Origin: Planctomycetota bacterium
GTDB taxonomy: Bacteria; Planctomycetota; Phycisphaerae; UBA1845
Assembly (NCBI GenBank): GCA_024278775.1
Contig: JAJRSP010000151.1
Coordinates: forward strand, 1-55,959
DNA length: 55,959 nt
Direction: 5' to 3'
Below, one piece after another: positions 26,158 through 35,081 of this stretch. The position numbers and the translations under genes were made by a program. The notes under the pieces were generated by a model that saw nothing but the letters and a program-made list of their open reading frames with translations, was not told the DNA's origin and made no database searches. Numbering within the stretch: the stretch's first letter is position 1; each line of letters opens with the position of its first letter.

Positions 26158-26237
26158 CAACAGTTCCGCAGTACAACGGTCCCACAGTTCAACAGCCTCG
26201 AAGTTCAATTGTCCTACCGTTCGGTAGTCCTGCGGGA
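26158..26237 (+). repeat. 16-bp degenerate tandem repeat array
   Basis: Five consecutive 16-base units follow the terminator directly: CAACAGTTCCGCAGTA, CAACGGTCCCACAGTT, CAACAGCCTCGAAGTT, CAATTGTCCTACCGTT and CGGTAGTCCTGCGGGA. Each unit looks like a doubled octamer close to CCACAGTT. The array is 80 bases long and lies in a gene-free stretch. The rest of 26030-26486 holds the terminator before it and the acyl-CoA operon promoter after it. Confidence 0.75.
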
Positions 26238-26284
26238 CGGGCTGATTGTGACGTGGGGAGTCATATTCAAACAGCTTCGTTGCG

Positions 26285-26313
26285 TTGCCGGACGATGTAG
26301 TTGGGATTATACT
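26285..26313 (+). promoter_or_regulatory. Promoter of the acyl-CoA/mutase operon
   Basis: TTGCCG (26285-26290) and TATACT (26308-26313) are separated by exactly 17 bases, giving a good sigma70-type promoter with a leader of about 165 bases before the first acyl-CoA dehydrogenase. No operator palindrome is obvious around it. Confidence 0.6.
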
Positions 26314-26486
26314 CCGGAGAGATGGAAACCCCGTTTTCCTCCGTTGGAAGGTGTGGTACAGGGGCTGTTGTGATCAGAGACGTTTGAGGCGGCGGAGTTT
26401 TCGCCCGTGAGTCGGTTGGCGCGCGGTGCAGGCTTGGGTTGGCGGCTTCGGATGACGAAACACGCGGAAGGGATTTGTGGACGCCT

Positions 26487-27644
26487 ATGCCGTTAGCGCC
26501 GATCGAGGCCAACCTGAGTGATGACGATGCGGTGTTGATCCGTGCTGTCCGTGAATTCGCGCGGAGTGAGCTGCTTTCGCGTGACCGGGCATGGGACAAA
26601 GACGAGTCTTCGGTGGCTGAGGTCACCGGAAAGCTCTCCGAAATGGGGTTGTTGAGCCTGCTGGTTCCTTCCGAGCTGGGTGGTCTTGGTTGTTCGTACA
26701 AGACCTACGCGGCCATTCTTCATGAACTCGCCCGGTTTTCGCCCTCCACTTGTGTGACTGTCAGTGTCCACAGCATGGTGGGACGCGTGCTGGACAAAGG
26801 CGTGGCGGAGCCGATGCGCAGCGAGCTGTTGTCGCAGTGGGGTTCGCCGGACAGTCTGGGGGCGTTTTGTCTCTCCGAGGCGGGGGCCGGCAGCGATGCC
26901 TCGGCGGCAAAAGCGGAGTCGGTTGAGATTGGCGGCGGATACCGCATCAGCGGGGAAAAAATGTGGGTCACGAATGGTATGGCTGCCCGGTGGTTCCTCA
27001 CCATGGCCCGGCGGCGCGACGGCGCGGAGGCCGGGATGCTCTGTGCGTATCTGATCGATGGCGAATCCAACGGTATCGAGCGTACGAAAATCAATGGAAA
27101 GATGGGGATTCGCGGCAGCGATACGGCCATCATCAACTTTGACGAGACGTTTGTTCCGGCCAATCACCGGCTTGGTAAACTCGGCAGTGGTCTGGAGGTG
27201 TTCCTGGCCGGGCTTGACGGCGGACGGATTGGTATCGCCGCGCAGGCGACGGGTATCGCCGAGGCTTGCTTGGAGGAGATGGTGAGCTACGCGCGGCAGC
27301 GGGAGCAGTTTGGGCAGCCGATCGGCAGCTTTCCTGCAGTGGCCGAGATGATTGCGGACAGTTGCGTGGAGTTGGAAGCGGGAAAAGCGTTGGTATGGCG
27401 TGCGGCGCAGGAGGTTGATTCCGGTTCCGCCAGCCGCAGTGCGAGTTCGATGGCGAAGCTCTATGCTTCGGAAGCGGCCAACAAAATCGCGTATCGCGCG
27501 GTACAGGTTCACGGCGGCGCGGGTTATGTCAACGAATGCCGCGTCGAACAGCTTTTTCGGGACGCGCGGATCACCTCGATCTACGAAGGCACTAGTGAGA
27601 TTCAGCGTGTCGTGATTGCGCGGCAACTGGCACGGGCATCCTAA
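26487..27644 (+). CDS. Acyl-CoA dehydrogenase (1 of 3)
   Basis: The protein of about 385 residues is a full-length FAD-dependent acyl-CoA dehydrogenase: an N-terminal helical domain, the substrate/FAD signature CLSEAGAGSDASA, beta domain WVTNGMAARW, and a C-terminal domain ending in the catalytic-Glu motif IYEGTSEIQRVVIARQLA. It introduces an alpha-beta double bond into an acyl-CoA and passes electrons to ETF. ATG 26487 is favoured; a TTG at 26439 also opens the frame. It is the first gene after the operon promoter. The chain-length preference cannot be read; a short or branched acyl-CoA fits the neighbours. Confidence 0.93.
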   Translation: MPLAPIEANLSDDDAVLIRAVREFARSELLSRDRAWDKDESSVAEVTGKLSEMGLLSLLVPSELGGLGCSYKTYAAILHELARFSPSTCVTVSVHSMVGRVLDKGVAEPMRSELLSQWGSPDSLGAFCLSEAGAGSDASAAKAESVEIGGGYRISGEKMWVTNGMAARWFLTMARRRDGAEAGMLCAYLIDGESNGIERTKINGKMGIRGSDTAIINFDETFVPANHRLGKLGSGLEVFLAGLDGGRIGIAAQATGIAEACLEEMVSYARQREQFGQPIGSFPAVAEMIADSCVELEAGKALVWRAAQEVDSGSASRSASSMAKLYASEAANKIAYRAVQVHGGAGYVNECRVEQLFRDARITSIYEGTSEIQRVVIARQLARAS

Positions 27645-27871
27645 GGGAGATGGGCTAACGGAGATGGGCGTCTATTTCGGGACGATAGGTGGTAAGATAG
27701 ATTGACTTGCGAGACATGTTGGCATGGCATTTGCTGGGTTGCCGGTCGTGGATGTGCCGAAGTGCTCGATCGGGTGTGAGAATAGAATGAAGTTGGATTG
27801 GTGCGTTTTCACGAGGGAAGCACCTAAATCTTTGACACACGGAATGTTGCAGACATAGGGGCGCATCGCTG

Positions 27872-29014
27872 ATGGATTTTACTACTTCTGACGATCACTT
27901 GGCACTTCAGGAAGTCGCGCGTCGTTTCGCCGCGGAGCGAATCGCGCCGAATGCGCGCACTTGGGATCGCGAAGGCAGCATACCCAGTGAGATTATTACT
28001 GAACTCGGGAAACTCGGCTTTCTGGGGATTTTTATTCCGGAGGAGTACGGCGGATGCGGTTTCGGAGATACCGAAGCCACGATTATTATGGAAGAGATCG
28101 CGCGTCACTGCGGGGGGACGGCGCTGATGCTCGATGCCCACAACGCGTTGTGCAGCGCTCATCTGGTTCGCGCGGCCAACGATCAACAGATGAAAAGATA
28201 CTTTCCGAAGCTTGCTGCCGGCGAGATGCTAGGTGCGTGGGCGCTGAGTGAGCCGGGGTGTGGCAGTGATGCGGCTGCCCTTCAGACATCGGCCGAACTC
28301 GATGGTGATGAGTGGGTTCTCAATGGTTCTAAGCAGTGGATCACCAACGGTCACCGTGCCGGCGTGTTTGTTGTCATGGCTAAAACCAAGCCCGAAGGCG
28401 GTGCCAAGGGGATCAGTGCGTTCATCGTGGACCGCGACACGCCCGGCTTCACAATCGGCCCCAAGGAAGACAAGCTGGGGATGCGTGCGTCGGATACCGT
28501 GGGGTTGACTTTCGACGACATGCGAATCCCTAAAGATCATCTCTGTGGCGAGCTTCATGGCGGGTTTATTGATGCGATGAAGGTGCTGGAGCGTGGGCGG
28601 ATTACCATCTCGGCGCTGTCGATCGGTCTTGCCCGGGGTGCCTTCGAGGAGGCGCTTCGCTACGCACATGAGCGTCATGCGTTTCGCAAACCGATTTTCG
28701 AGCACCAGTCGATCCAGTTCATGCTTGCAGACATGGCCGTGGAGATTGATGCCGGTCGCTTGCTGACGCGCAAGGCGGCCGTTTTAGCCGACGCCGGCCG
28801 GCCCAGCAACATTGAAGCCTCGATCGCCAAACTTCAGACGTCGGAAATGGCGACGAAGATTTGTCTTGATGCGATTCAGATTCACGGCGGCAATGGCTAC
28901 ACAAAGGATTTTCCGGTGGAGCGGTACATGCGCGACGCGAAACTCTGCGAGATAGGCGAGGGGTCGAGCCAGATCCAGCGTTTGATTATCGCGCGGGACC
29001 TGCTTCAGTTGTAA
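27872..29014 (+). CDS. Acyl-CoA dehydrogenase (2 of 3)
   Basis: The 380-residue protein has the family signatures [32 protein letters not shown] and [21 protein letters not shown], with the catalytic-Glu region [20 protein letters not shown]. The motif differs from the other two copies (GEGSSQ versus YEGTSE), which points to a different substrate. It follows copy 1 by 227 bases, a gap large enough for its own promoter, and is 13 bases ahead of copy 3. A weak start signal precedes ATG 27872. Short- or branched-chain substrate likely. Confidence 0.93.
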   Translation: MDFTTSDDHLALQEVARRFAAERIAPNARTWDREGSIPSEIITELGKLGFLGIFIPEEYGGCGFGDTEATIIMEEIARHCGGTALMLDAHNALCSAHLVRAANDQQMKRYFPKLAAGEMLGAWALSEPGCGSDAAALQTSAELDGDEWVLNGSKQWITNGHRAGVFVVMAKTKPEGGAKGISAFIVDRDTPGFTIGPKEDKLGMRASDTVGLTFDDMRIPKDHLCGELHGGFIDAMKVLERGRITISALSIGLARGAFEEALRYAHERHAFRKPIFEHQSIQFMLADMAVEIDAGRLLTRKAAVLADAGRPSNIEASIAKLQTSEMATKICLDAIQIHGGNGYTKDFPVERYMRDAKLCEIGEGSSQIQRLIIARDLLQL

Positions 29015-29027
29015 AGGGACGTATACG

Positions 29028-30167
29028 ATGAACTTCGACTTTGACGACGATCATGCACTGCTCCAGCAGCAGGTGCGCGAGTTTGTGATGAGCGAAGTCG
29101 CACCGGGTGCGGCCGAGCGAGATGCCCAGGCGATCATGCCGCAGGAACTCGTTATGAAGCTTACGCAGATGGGCTTGCTGGGGATCGCGATTCCCGAGGA
29201 GTACGGTGGTGCCGGCATGGGGACGACCGCATCGTCCATGGTGGTGGAAGAGGTCTCGAAGGCGTGCGCCGGCACGGGTGTGTTTCTGAGCGCCCATCAA
29301 TCGCTTTGTGTCGACCCCATCATGATGTTCGGCACCGAGTCGCAGAAGAAGAAGTATCTGCCGGCTTTGGCCGGTGGCGAGATGATCGGTTGTCTCTCTT
29401 TGACGGAGCCGGGTAGTGGTAGCGATGCCGGAGCGGCCACCTGTAGAGCCAATCTGAAGAGCGATGGCTGGCACATCGACGGGGCGAAGATTTTTGTGAC
29501 CAATGGCAAAGAGGCCGGCGTGATGGTCCTGCTTGCGGTGACGGATCCGGACGAGCCGAAGCACCGCTTATCGGCCTTCATTGTTGAAACCGATACGCCC
29601 GGCGTGCGGCTGGGAAAGCTCGAAAAGAAGATGGGCATTCGTTGTTCTTCGACGGCCGAGTTCGTGTTTGAAGGGTGTGTCATTCCGGAGGATGCGCTGT
29701 TGGGTGATCGCGGTCGTGGGATGCGCGTGGCGCTCACGACGCTTAACGGCGGTCGGATCGGGATCGCTTCGCAGGCGTTGGGTATTGCGCAGGCGTGTCT
29801 CCGTGAGGCGGTGTCGTATGCGAGTACCCGTGTGCAGTTTGGCGCTCCGATTGGGGCATTTCAGGCGATTCAGAACAAGTTGGCCGACATGCGTGTGGGG
29901 ATTGAGGCGGCGCGTGGACTTGTCTATCGGGCCGCGTGGCTGAAAGACTTGGGAGAGGATTACGTTCGCGCCGCAGCCATGGCCAAGCTCTACGCGAGCG
30001 AGCTTTGCAGCAGAGCCGCCAACCAAGCCGTGCAGGTGTTCGGCGGATATGGATACTGCAATGACTATCCGGTGGAGCGTTTGTTGCGCGATGCCAAGAT
30101 TACCGAGTTGTATGAAGGCACCAGCGAAATCCATCGTCTGGTGATCGCACGTTCGCTTCCGGCGTGA
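29028..30167 (+). CDS. Acyl-CoA dehydrogenase (3 of 3), short-chain type
   Basis: The 379-residue protein looks most like butyryl-CoA dehydrogenase: MNFDFDDDHALLQQQVREF at the start, LTEPGSGSDAGA, FVTNGKEAGVM, KMGIRCSSTAEFVFEGC, QVFGGYGYCNDYPVERLLRDAKITELYEGTSEIHRLVIAR at the end with the catalytic Glu. If butyryl-CoA is the substrate, crotonyl-CoA is the product, which the downstream hydratase and dehydrogenase would process. It starts 13 bases after copy 2. Confidence 0.93.
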   Translation: MNFDFDDDHALLQQQVREFVMSEVAPGAAERDAQAIMPQELVMKLTQMGLLGIAIPEEYGGAGMGTTASSMVVEEVSKACAGTGVFLSAHQSLCVDPIMMFGTESQKKKYLPALAGGEMIGCLSLTEPGSGSDAGAATCRANLKSDGWHIDGAKIFVTNGKEAGVMVLLAVTDPDEPKHRLSAFIVETDTPGVRLGKLEKKMGIRCSSTAEFVFEGCVIPEDALLGDRGRGMRVALTTLNGGRIGIASQALGIAQACLREAVSYASTRVQFGAPIGAFQAIQNKLADMRVGIEAARGLVYRAAWLKDLGEDYVRAAAMAKLYASELCSRAANQAVQVFGGYGYCNDYPVERLLRDAKITELYEGTSEIHRLVIARSLPA

Positions 30168-30254
30168 TGTCGGGCGGCGGTAGGTTGACATGACACGCCC
30201 CAATGGTGGCGCGTGGTTTCCCTCACATGACGAGACGGGTTGAGGTTCTCAAAG

Positions 30255-31112
30255 ATGGCGAAGCAAGACATCAAGGTGGGCGTGATTGGTGCAGGTACCA
30301 TGGGACGTGGCATCGCGCAGGTTTTTGCGCAGGGCGGTTATTCCGTGGCCTTGTATGATGCAGTTGAGGCGGCGATGTCGTCGGCCATGGCCCAGATCGG
30401 CAAGATGCTCGATCGTGCTTCGGAAAAAGGTAAAATCGCTACCGAAGATGCCCGAGCGGCGCGGGATCGAATCTCCCCCGTGAGTGCCCTGTCGGATTTT
30501 GGGGCGTGTGGTCTGGTGGTGGAGGCGGCCACCGAACGTCCGGATGTCAAGATTGAGATTCTCAAAAGTGCGCAGGCGCAAGTGTCAGACGATGGTATTC
30601 TCGCTAGCAATACCAGCAGCATTTCCATCACGCAGTTGGCGGCCGTGACCGACAGACCTGATCGTTTCATTGGGATGCATTTTTTCAACCCGGTGCCGCT
30701 GATGAAACTCGTCGAGGTTGTGCGTGGTCTACAGACCAGCGACGACACGGTCGCGCGGACGGTGCAGCTTGCCGAGTCGGTAGGCAAGACCCCGGTTTGC
30801 TGCCAGGATCACCCGGGGTTTGTCTCCAACCGAGTGTTGATGCCGATGATCAACGAGGCGATTTTTACGTTGCAGGACGGCGTCGCCGAGCCTGAAGCGA
30901 TTGATACCATTATGAAACTCGGTATGAACCATCCCATGGGGCCGCTCGCGCTGGCGGATCTGATTGGGCTTGACGTATGCCTGTTCATCATCGAGGTGCT
31001 TCATCGCGATCTGGGCGAGGACCGCTACCGGCCCTGTCCGCTGCTCCGAAAGATGGTGCAGGGGGGGCGGTTGGGACGAAAGTCGGGACAGGGGTTCTAC
31101 CGCTATGAGTGA
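30255..31112 (+). CDS. 3-hydroxybutyryl-CoA dehydrogenase
   Basis: The 285-residue protein oxidises (S)-3-hydroxybutyryl-CoA to acetoacetyl-CoA with NAD. Its Rossmann motif is [21 protein letters not shown], and the catalytic His-Glu pair is in [16 protein letters not shown], with [16 protein letters not shown] in the C-terminal domain. ATG 30255 ([12 protein letters not shown]) is chosen over the upstream frame extension. Its last bases overlap the next gene by 8 bases, so the two are tightly coupled. Confidence 0.93.
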   Translation: MAKQDIKVGVIGAGTMGRGIAQVFAQGGYSVALYDAVEAAMSSAMAQIGKMLDRASEKGKIATEDARAARDRISPVSALSDFGACGLVVEAATERPDVKIEILKSAQAQVSDDGILASNTSSISITQLAAVTDRPDRFIGMHFFNPVPLMKLVEVVRGLQTSDDTVARTVQLAESVGKTPVCCQDHPGFVSNRVLMPMINEAIFTLQDGVAEPEAIDTIMKLGMNHPMGPLALADLIGLDVCLFIIEVLHRDLGEDRYRPCPLLRKMVQGGRLGRKSGQGFYRYE

Positions 31113-31854
31113 GACGACCGTCCATGTCGAGATTGATGGCGTTCATGCGACGATTGCGCTCGTGACGGACTCCGGTATCAACGTGCTCTCGTACAATGTA
31201 CTGCACAGTCTCGGTGCCGCCATCGCGAAAGTGAAACGTGATCCAAGGGTTCGAACAACGGTCGTCCGTGCCGAGGGCAAGGTGTTTGCGGCCGGGGCTG
31301 ACGTCAAGGCCATGTCACAGTTTGGCGAAACCGAGGCGCGGGAGTATGGCGCGTTTGGCCAGGGCGTCTTCAATGATCTGGAGTCGTTGCCCTCGATCAC
31401 TGTGGCCTCGATCAACGGGGCCGCGTTGGGTGGTGGTCTTGAGTTGGCCTTGGCGTGCGACTTCCGGATTGCCGTTAAGCACGCCAAGCTCGGCCTGCCC
31501 GAGGTGACGCTCGGATTGATTCCCGGTTGGAACGGCATTGGCCGGCTCACGAAACTCGTGGGCCCCTCGCACGCCAAGAAGCTCTACATGAGCGGCTTAC
31601 CGGTCTCTGCGGAAGAGGGCGTGGGGTGGGGCGTGGTGGATGAAATCGTCAACTCGGCCGACGACCTGACACCGCGGGTCACGGCTTTTTGTAAGTCGTT
31701 CAAGCGGGCGGCCCCTGCTGCCATTGCGCTGGCGAAGCGCGCCTCGCGGGACATGGATGATCTCTCAGCCTTCGCTGATTGCTTCCGACAGACACAGAGC
31801 CAAGAGGGCATGGCCGCGTTTCTCGAAAAGCGAACCGCCCAGTGGATGGAGTAA
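31105..31854 (+). CDS. Enoyl-CoA hydratase (crotonase family)
   Basis: The 249-residue protein has the crotonase oxyanion motif [11 protein letters not shown] and both catalytic glutamates of true hydratases: in [18 protein letters not shown] and in [16 protein letters not shown]. It hydrates crotonyl-CoA to 3-hydroxybutyryl-CoA. The ATG at 31105 lies inside the last codons of the dehydrogenase gene (ATGAGTGA), so the start is well supported by coupling. Its product feeds the preceding gene's enzyme. Confidence 0.93.
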   Translation: MSETTVHVEIDGVHATIALVTDSGINVLSYNVLHSLGAAIAKVKRDPRVRTTVVRAEGKVFAAGADVKAMSQFGETEAREYGAFGQGVFNDLESLPSITVASINGAALGGGLELALACDFRIAVKHAKLGLPEVTLGLIPGWNGIGRLTKLVGPSHAKKLYMSGLPVSAEEGVGWGVVDEIVNSADDLTPRVTAFCKSFKRAAPAAIALAKRASRDMDDLSAFADCFRQTQSQEGMAAFLEKRTAQWME

Positions 31855-31859
31855 AGGGG

Positions 31860-33452
31860 ATGAGCGTGACGCCGCAAGAGCCAGTGTGTCGGTCTGACGC
31901 CGACCAGCCGTTTGTCGGTCCGGAAGATATCGGCGCGTTTGATCCGGCGGTATCGCTGGGGGAGCCCGGTGCCTTTCCGTATACCCGCGGGGTGCATCGC
32001 ACGATGTATCGCGAGCGGCTTTGGACCATGCGTCAGTTTGCGGGTTTCGGCTCGGCCGAGGATACCAATCAGCGATTTAAGTACCTGCTCAAGCAGGGGA
32101 CGATGGGGCTGAGCACGGCGTTTGATCTGCCGACGCTCATGGGACGCGATAGTGATGACCCGCTCGCGCTGGGCGAGGTGGGGCGCTGCGGGGTGGCCGT
32201 GGCTTCGTTGGATGACATGCGGCGGTTGTTTGACGGTATTCACCTGGGCGAAGTCAGCACGAGCATGACGATCAACGCGCCGGCCGCGATTTTGCTGGCG
32301 TTTTATATTGCCGTCGCTCAAGAGCAGGGCGTGCCGCTGGACCAACTCCGTGGCACGTTGCAGAATGATATTCTCAAAGAGTTTCACGCGCAGAACGAGT
32401 ATGTGTTTCCGCCCGTGCCCAGTGTCAAACTGGTGGTGGATACGATCGAATACGGCACCGAGCACATGCCGAAATGGAATACGGTCAGCGTGAGCGGGTA
32501 CCACATCCGTGAGGCCGGTGCGTCGGCCGCCCAGGAACTGGCGTTTACACTGATCGACGGCATGCAATACGTGCAGTCTTCCATCGAGCGCGGTCTCGAT
32601 GTGGATGCCGTCGCGCGTCGGCTTAGTTTCTTTTTTGATGTCCACAATGATTTCTTCGAGGAGATCGCCAAACTTCGTGCGGCCCGGCGCATCTGGGCCC
32701 ACACCATGCGTGATCGTTTTCACGCGAAGAACGAACGCTCGTGGTTGTTGCGCATGCACTGTCAGACGGCCGGGGTGACCTTGACCGAGCAGCAGCCGAT
32801 GAACAATCTCGTGCGGGTGGCCTATCAGGCGATGGCCGGCGTGCTCGGGGGCACGCAATCGCTTCATACCAACAGCATGGACGAGACGCTCGCGCTTCCC
32901 TCGGAGGAGGCGGCCACGCTGGCCCTGCGCACGCAGCAAATTCTCGCCTATGAAACGAACGTGACGCAGACGGTGGATCCGCTGGCCGGTAGCTATTTCG
33001 TGGAGAAGATGACGAACGACATCGAGGCGAAGGCGCAGCAAATCTTCGATCAGATCGAGGCGATGGGCGGGGTGCTCCCCGCGATTGATCGAGGCTACTT
33101 CCGCCGGTCGATCGCCGAAAACGCCCAGGCTGAACAGCGGGCGGTGGACTCGGGCGCGCGGAAGGTGGTAGGCGTGACTGATTTTGTCGACGACGGCGCC
33201 CCGACGGTAGACATTCTGCAGATCAGCCAGGAGACGGAAAATGCGCAGGTCGCACGGCTGAAAGCGCTCAAACAATCACGCGATTCGAGAAAACACGCCG
33301 CGGCGATGGATCGTATTCGCCTGGATGCGAAGTCTGATGCGAACATGATGCCGGCGTTGATTGAGGCCGCCAAGACCGGCGCGACGGTCGGCGAGATGAT
33401 GGCTGCGATGAAAGAGGTCTTCGGCGGGTATGATGGCGGACCGGAATGGTAG
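31860..33452 (+). CDS. B12-dependent acyl-CoA mutase, catalytic subunit, predicted isobutyryl-CoA mutase type
   Basis: The 530-residue protein has the mutase TIM barrel but no C-terminal B12-binding domain. Using the P. shermanii methylmalonyl-CoA mutase numbering, the offset is a constant 29: Gln197, Tyr243 and His244 are kept as Gln168, Tyr214 and His215, but Tyr89 is Phe60 (MRQFAGF) and Arg207 is Gln178 (EFHAQNEY). The Phe/Gln pair is the one reported for isobutyryl-CoA mutase, while Arg207 holds the methylmalonyl carboxylate. It would isomerise isobutyryl- and n-butyryl-CoA. ATG 31860 follows the hydratase stop with AAAGGGG upstream. It overlaps the next gene, which supplies the B12 domain. 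The substrate call is prediction. Confidence 0.85.
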   Translation: MSVTPQEPVCRSDADQPFVGPEDIGAFDPAVSLGEPGAFPYTRGVHRTMYRERLWTMRQFAGFGSAEDTNQRFKYLLKQGTMGLSTAFDLPTLMGRDSDDPLALGEVGRCGVAVASLDDMRRLFDGIHLGEVSTSMTINAPAAILLAFYIAVAQEQGVPLDQLRGTLQNDILKEFHAQNEYVFPPVPSVKLVVDTIEYGTEHMPKWNTVSVSGYHIREAGASAAQELAFTLIDGMQYVQSSIERGLDVDAVARRLSFFFDVHNDFFEEIAKLRAARRIWAHTMRDRFHAKNERSWLLRMHCQTAGVTLTEQQPMNNLVRVAYQAMAGVLGGTQSLHTNSMDETLALPSEEAATLALRTQQILAYETNVTQTVDPLAGSYFVEKMTNDIEAKAQQIFDQIEAMGGVLPAIDRGYFRRSIAENAQAEQRAVDSGARKVVGVTDFVDDGAPTVDILQISQETENAQVARLKALKQSRDSRKHAAAMDRIRLDAKSDANMMPALIEAAKTGATVGEMMAAMKEVFGGYDGGPEW

Positions 33453-34594
33453 TGCTTATGGCTGGCATTGATGGAGCGGAGCAATCTCACGTGACGAAGG
33501 CGCATGCGCGGCTGTTGCTCGCTAAGATCGGGCTGGACGGTCATGACCGGGGCGTGAAGGTTCTCGCGCGATCGTTTCGCGACGCGGGGATCGAGGTGAT
33601 TTATACCGGTCTGTGGCAGACCTGCGAGGCGACGATGCACGCGGCGCTGCAGGAAGATGTGGATGTGGTCGGCGTGAGTCTGCTGTCGGCCGCCCACATG
33701 ACGGTCATGCCGGAATTGTTGCGCCTCCGAAAGTCGCTCGACATCGAACACATCCCGATCGTGTTGGGGGGGATTGTGCCCGTGAGCGATCACGCCAAGC
33801 TGCGTGAGATGGGTGTGGCCGCCGTGTTCAATCCGGGTTCATCGGTGGATGATATCATCGAGAGCGTCAATCAGCTCGCGGGGCAGCGCGATGAGGAACC
33901 GGTTGCCGATCTTATTTCTCGATATGACACCCAAGACAACCGTGCGCTCGCCCGGCTGATATCGATCGTGCAGCGGGGCGGAAGCCTGGGTGACTGGAAG
34001 CCGCCGACGGGCAGTGCCAAGATCATCGGCGTGACGGGTTCGCCGGGTGTGGGTAAGAGTTCGTTCATCTCGCGATTGGGGCATCAGCTTCGCGATCGGG
34101 GTAAGAAGGTGGCCGTCGTGGCGATTGATCCGAGCAGTCCGCTGACCGGCGGGGCGCTTTTGGGGGATCGGTTGCGTATGATGACCGGCACTCCGGATCA
34201 TGATTTTTTCATTCGCAGTCTCGCCTCGGGCGGTGTGCAGGGTGGTCTCGGACCGAGGGCGGCCGATGTCGTCGCGATTTTGGCCGGTTTTGGTTTTGAT
34301 TATGTGATCGTAGAAACCGTTGGCGCGGGTCAGTCGGACGTGTCCATCCATGAGCTGTCCGATCACGTGCTGTTGCTGTTGATGCCGGAGAGCGGCGACG
34401 CGATCCAATTTTCGAAGGCGGGAATTATGGAAATTGCCGCCTCGTTCGTGATTAACAAGGCTGACCTACCCGGTGCCGACGCGACCGAGGCGCAGTTGCT
34501 CGGCGTGATCGGTAAAGATCGCCCTGTCTGGAAAGTCAGCTCCGTGCGCGATGAGGGCTTCGGTGACGTTCTCGACTACGTTGCCGCGCTGTAG
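33446..34594 (+). CDS. B12-binding domain fused to MeaB-type GTPase
   Basis: The 382-residue protein joins two functions. Residues about 15-145 are a mutase-type cobalamin domain: DGHDRG (Asp31, His33 lower axial ligand, Gly36), SLLSAAHM and LGGIVP. Residues about 165-382 are a G3E GTPase of the MeaB/ArgK type: P-loop GSPGVGKSS (198-206), ETVGAGQSD and NKAD (337-340). Stand-alone MeaB has a C-terminal helical arm for dimerisation; this protein ends at [12 protein letters not shown] and lacks it. ATG 33446 overlaps the mutase stop by 7 bases. Together the two genes match the content of IcmF (B12, GTPase, mutase) in a split and reordered form. The GTPase would load or repair the cofactor. Confidence 0.9.
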   Translation: MVVLMAGIDGAEQSHVTKAHARLLLAKIGLDGHDRGVKVLARSFRDAGIEVIYTGLWQTCEATMHAALQEDVDVVGVSLLSAAHMTVMPELLRLRKSLDIEHIPIVLGGIVPVSDHAKLREMGVAAVFNPGSSVDDIIESVNQLAGQRDEEPVADLISRYDTQDNRALARLISIVQRGGSLGDWKPPTGSAKIIGVTGSPGVGKSSFISRLGHQLRDRGKKVAVVAIDPSSPLTGGALLGDRLRMMTGTPDHDFFIRSLASGGVQGGLGPRAADVVAILAGFGFDYVIVETVGAGQSDVSIHELSDHVLLLLMPESGDAIQFSKAGIMEIAASFVINKADLPGADATEAQLLGVIGKDRPVWKVSSVRDEGFGDVLDYVAAL

Positions 34595-35081
34595 CCTTCC
34601 ATTTCTCCTGGTCATTCGATCGGTTTGAGTCTGCGCTGGTTGAGTGTTCCATTCCCGATTTGGCTGGGTGGCCCATCTCTTAGAGGTGGGGGACTCGAAT
34701 CGGAAAGGGTGTTGTGTTGCTCAGTCTGCGCGGCTTCTCGGATTCGTATGTCGCTCGGCTGTCGTAGCGCCGCGCAAGCTGCAAGCTGCGGCTCAGTTGT
34801 AGGACGAGCGATTCTCCGCAGTGGCTATTCGAGTTCGTACGACATGCGTGGGCCGGTTCTTCTTGACGCCCCGATAACATCCAACCAAGTGGTCCGGACC
34901 TTCGGGAATACCCGAAGAATGAGACCCCTCGCCTTTTCTGTCTTACGTGTTTCCCCCCCCTTGTGAGCAGGGTAAAGGTTCATTCTAAGGGCCTTTCTGG
35001 TACAATAGGTGGGCGCAGCGGAGGGGCAGAATCGAATGCCGTTGCGAGTAGCAGTGGGGTTCTTCAGAGAGGGAGGAATGA
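34595..35081. repeat. Intergenic repeats upstream of the triple FGE-like gene
   Basis: No gene is supported in this 487-base space. It holds a REP-like hairpin at 34666-34697 (GGTGGCCCATC, CTC/GAG inner stem), an inverted partner at 34893-34928 (CTTCGGG/CCCGAAG), a 70-base block at 34726-34796 repeated at 38647-38716 past the next gene, and a decayed C-run palindrome near 34952. A -10-like TACAAT at 35001-35006 with TTCATT 16 bases before it may be the promoter of the downstream gene. Confidence 0.6.

Noticed and set aside
26493..27626. Minus-strand open frame opposite acyl-CoA dehydrogenase 1
   Set aside because: Same cause as above; no motif, and the real gene is on the plus strand.
31584..33275. 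Long open frame on the minus strand opposite the mutase (563 residues)
   Set aside because: It is a shadow of strong GC-codon bias in the mutase gene; the product is His/Arg-rich with no domain, and the plus-strand mutase is certain.
31860..33452. Annotation of the mutase as methylmalonyl-CoA mutase
   Set aside because: The carboxylate-binding Arg207 position is Gln and Tyr89 is Phe, and no epimerase or carboxylase is nearby.
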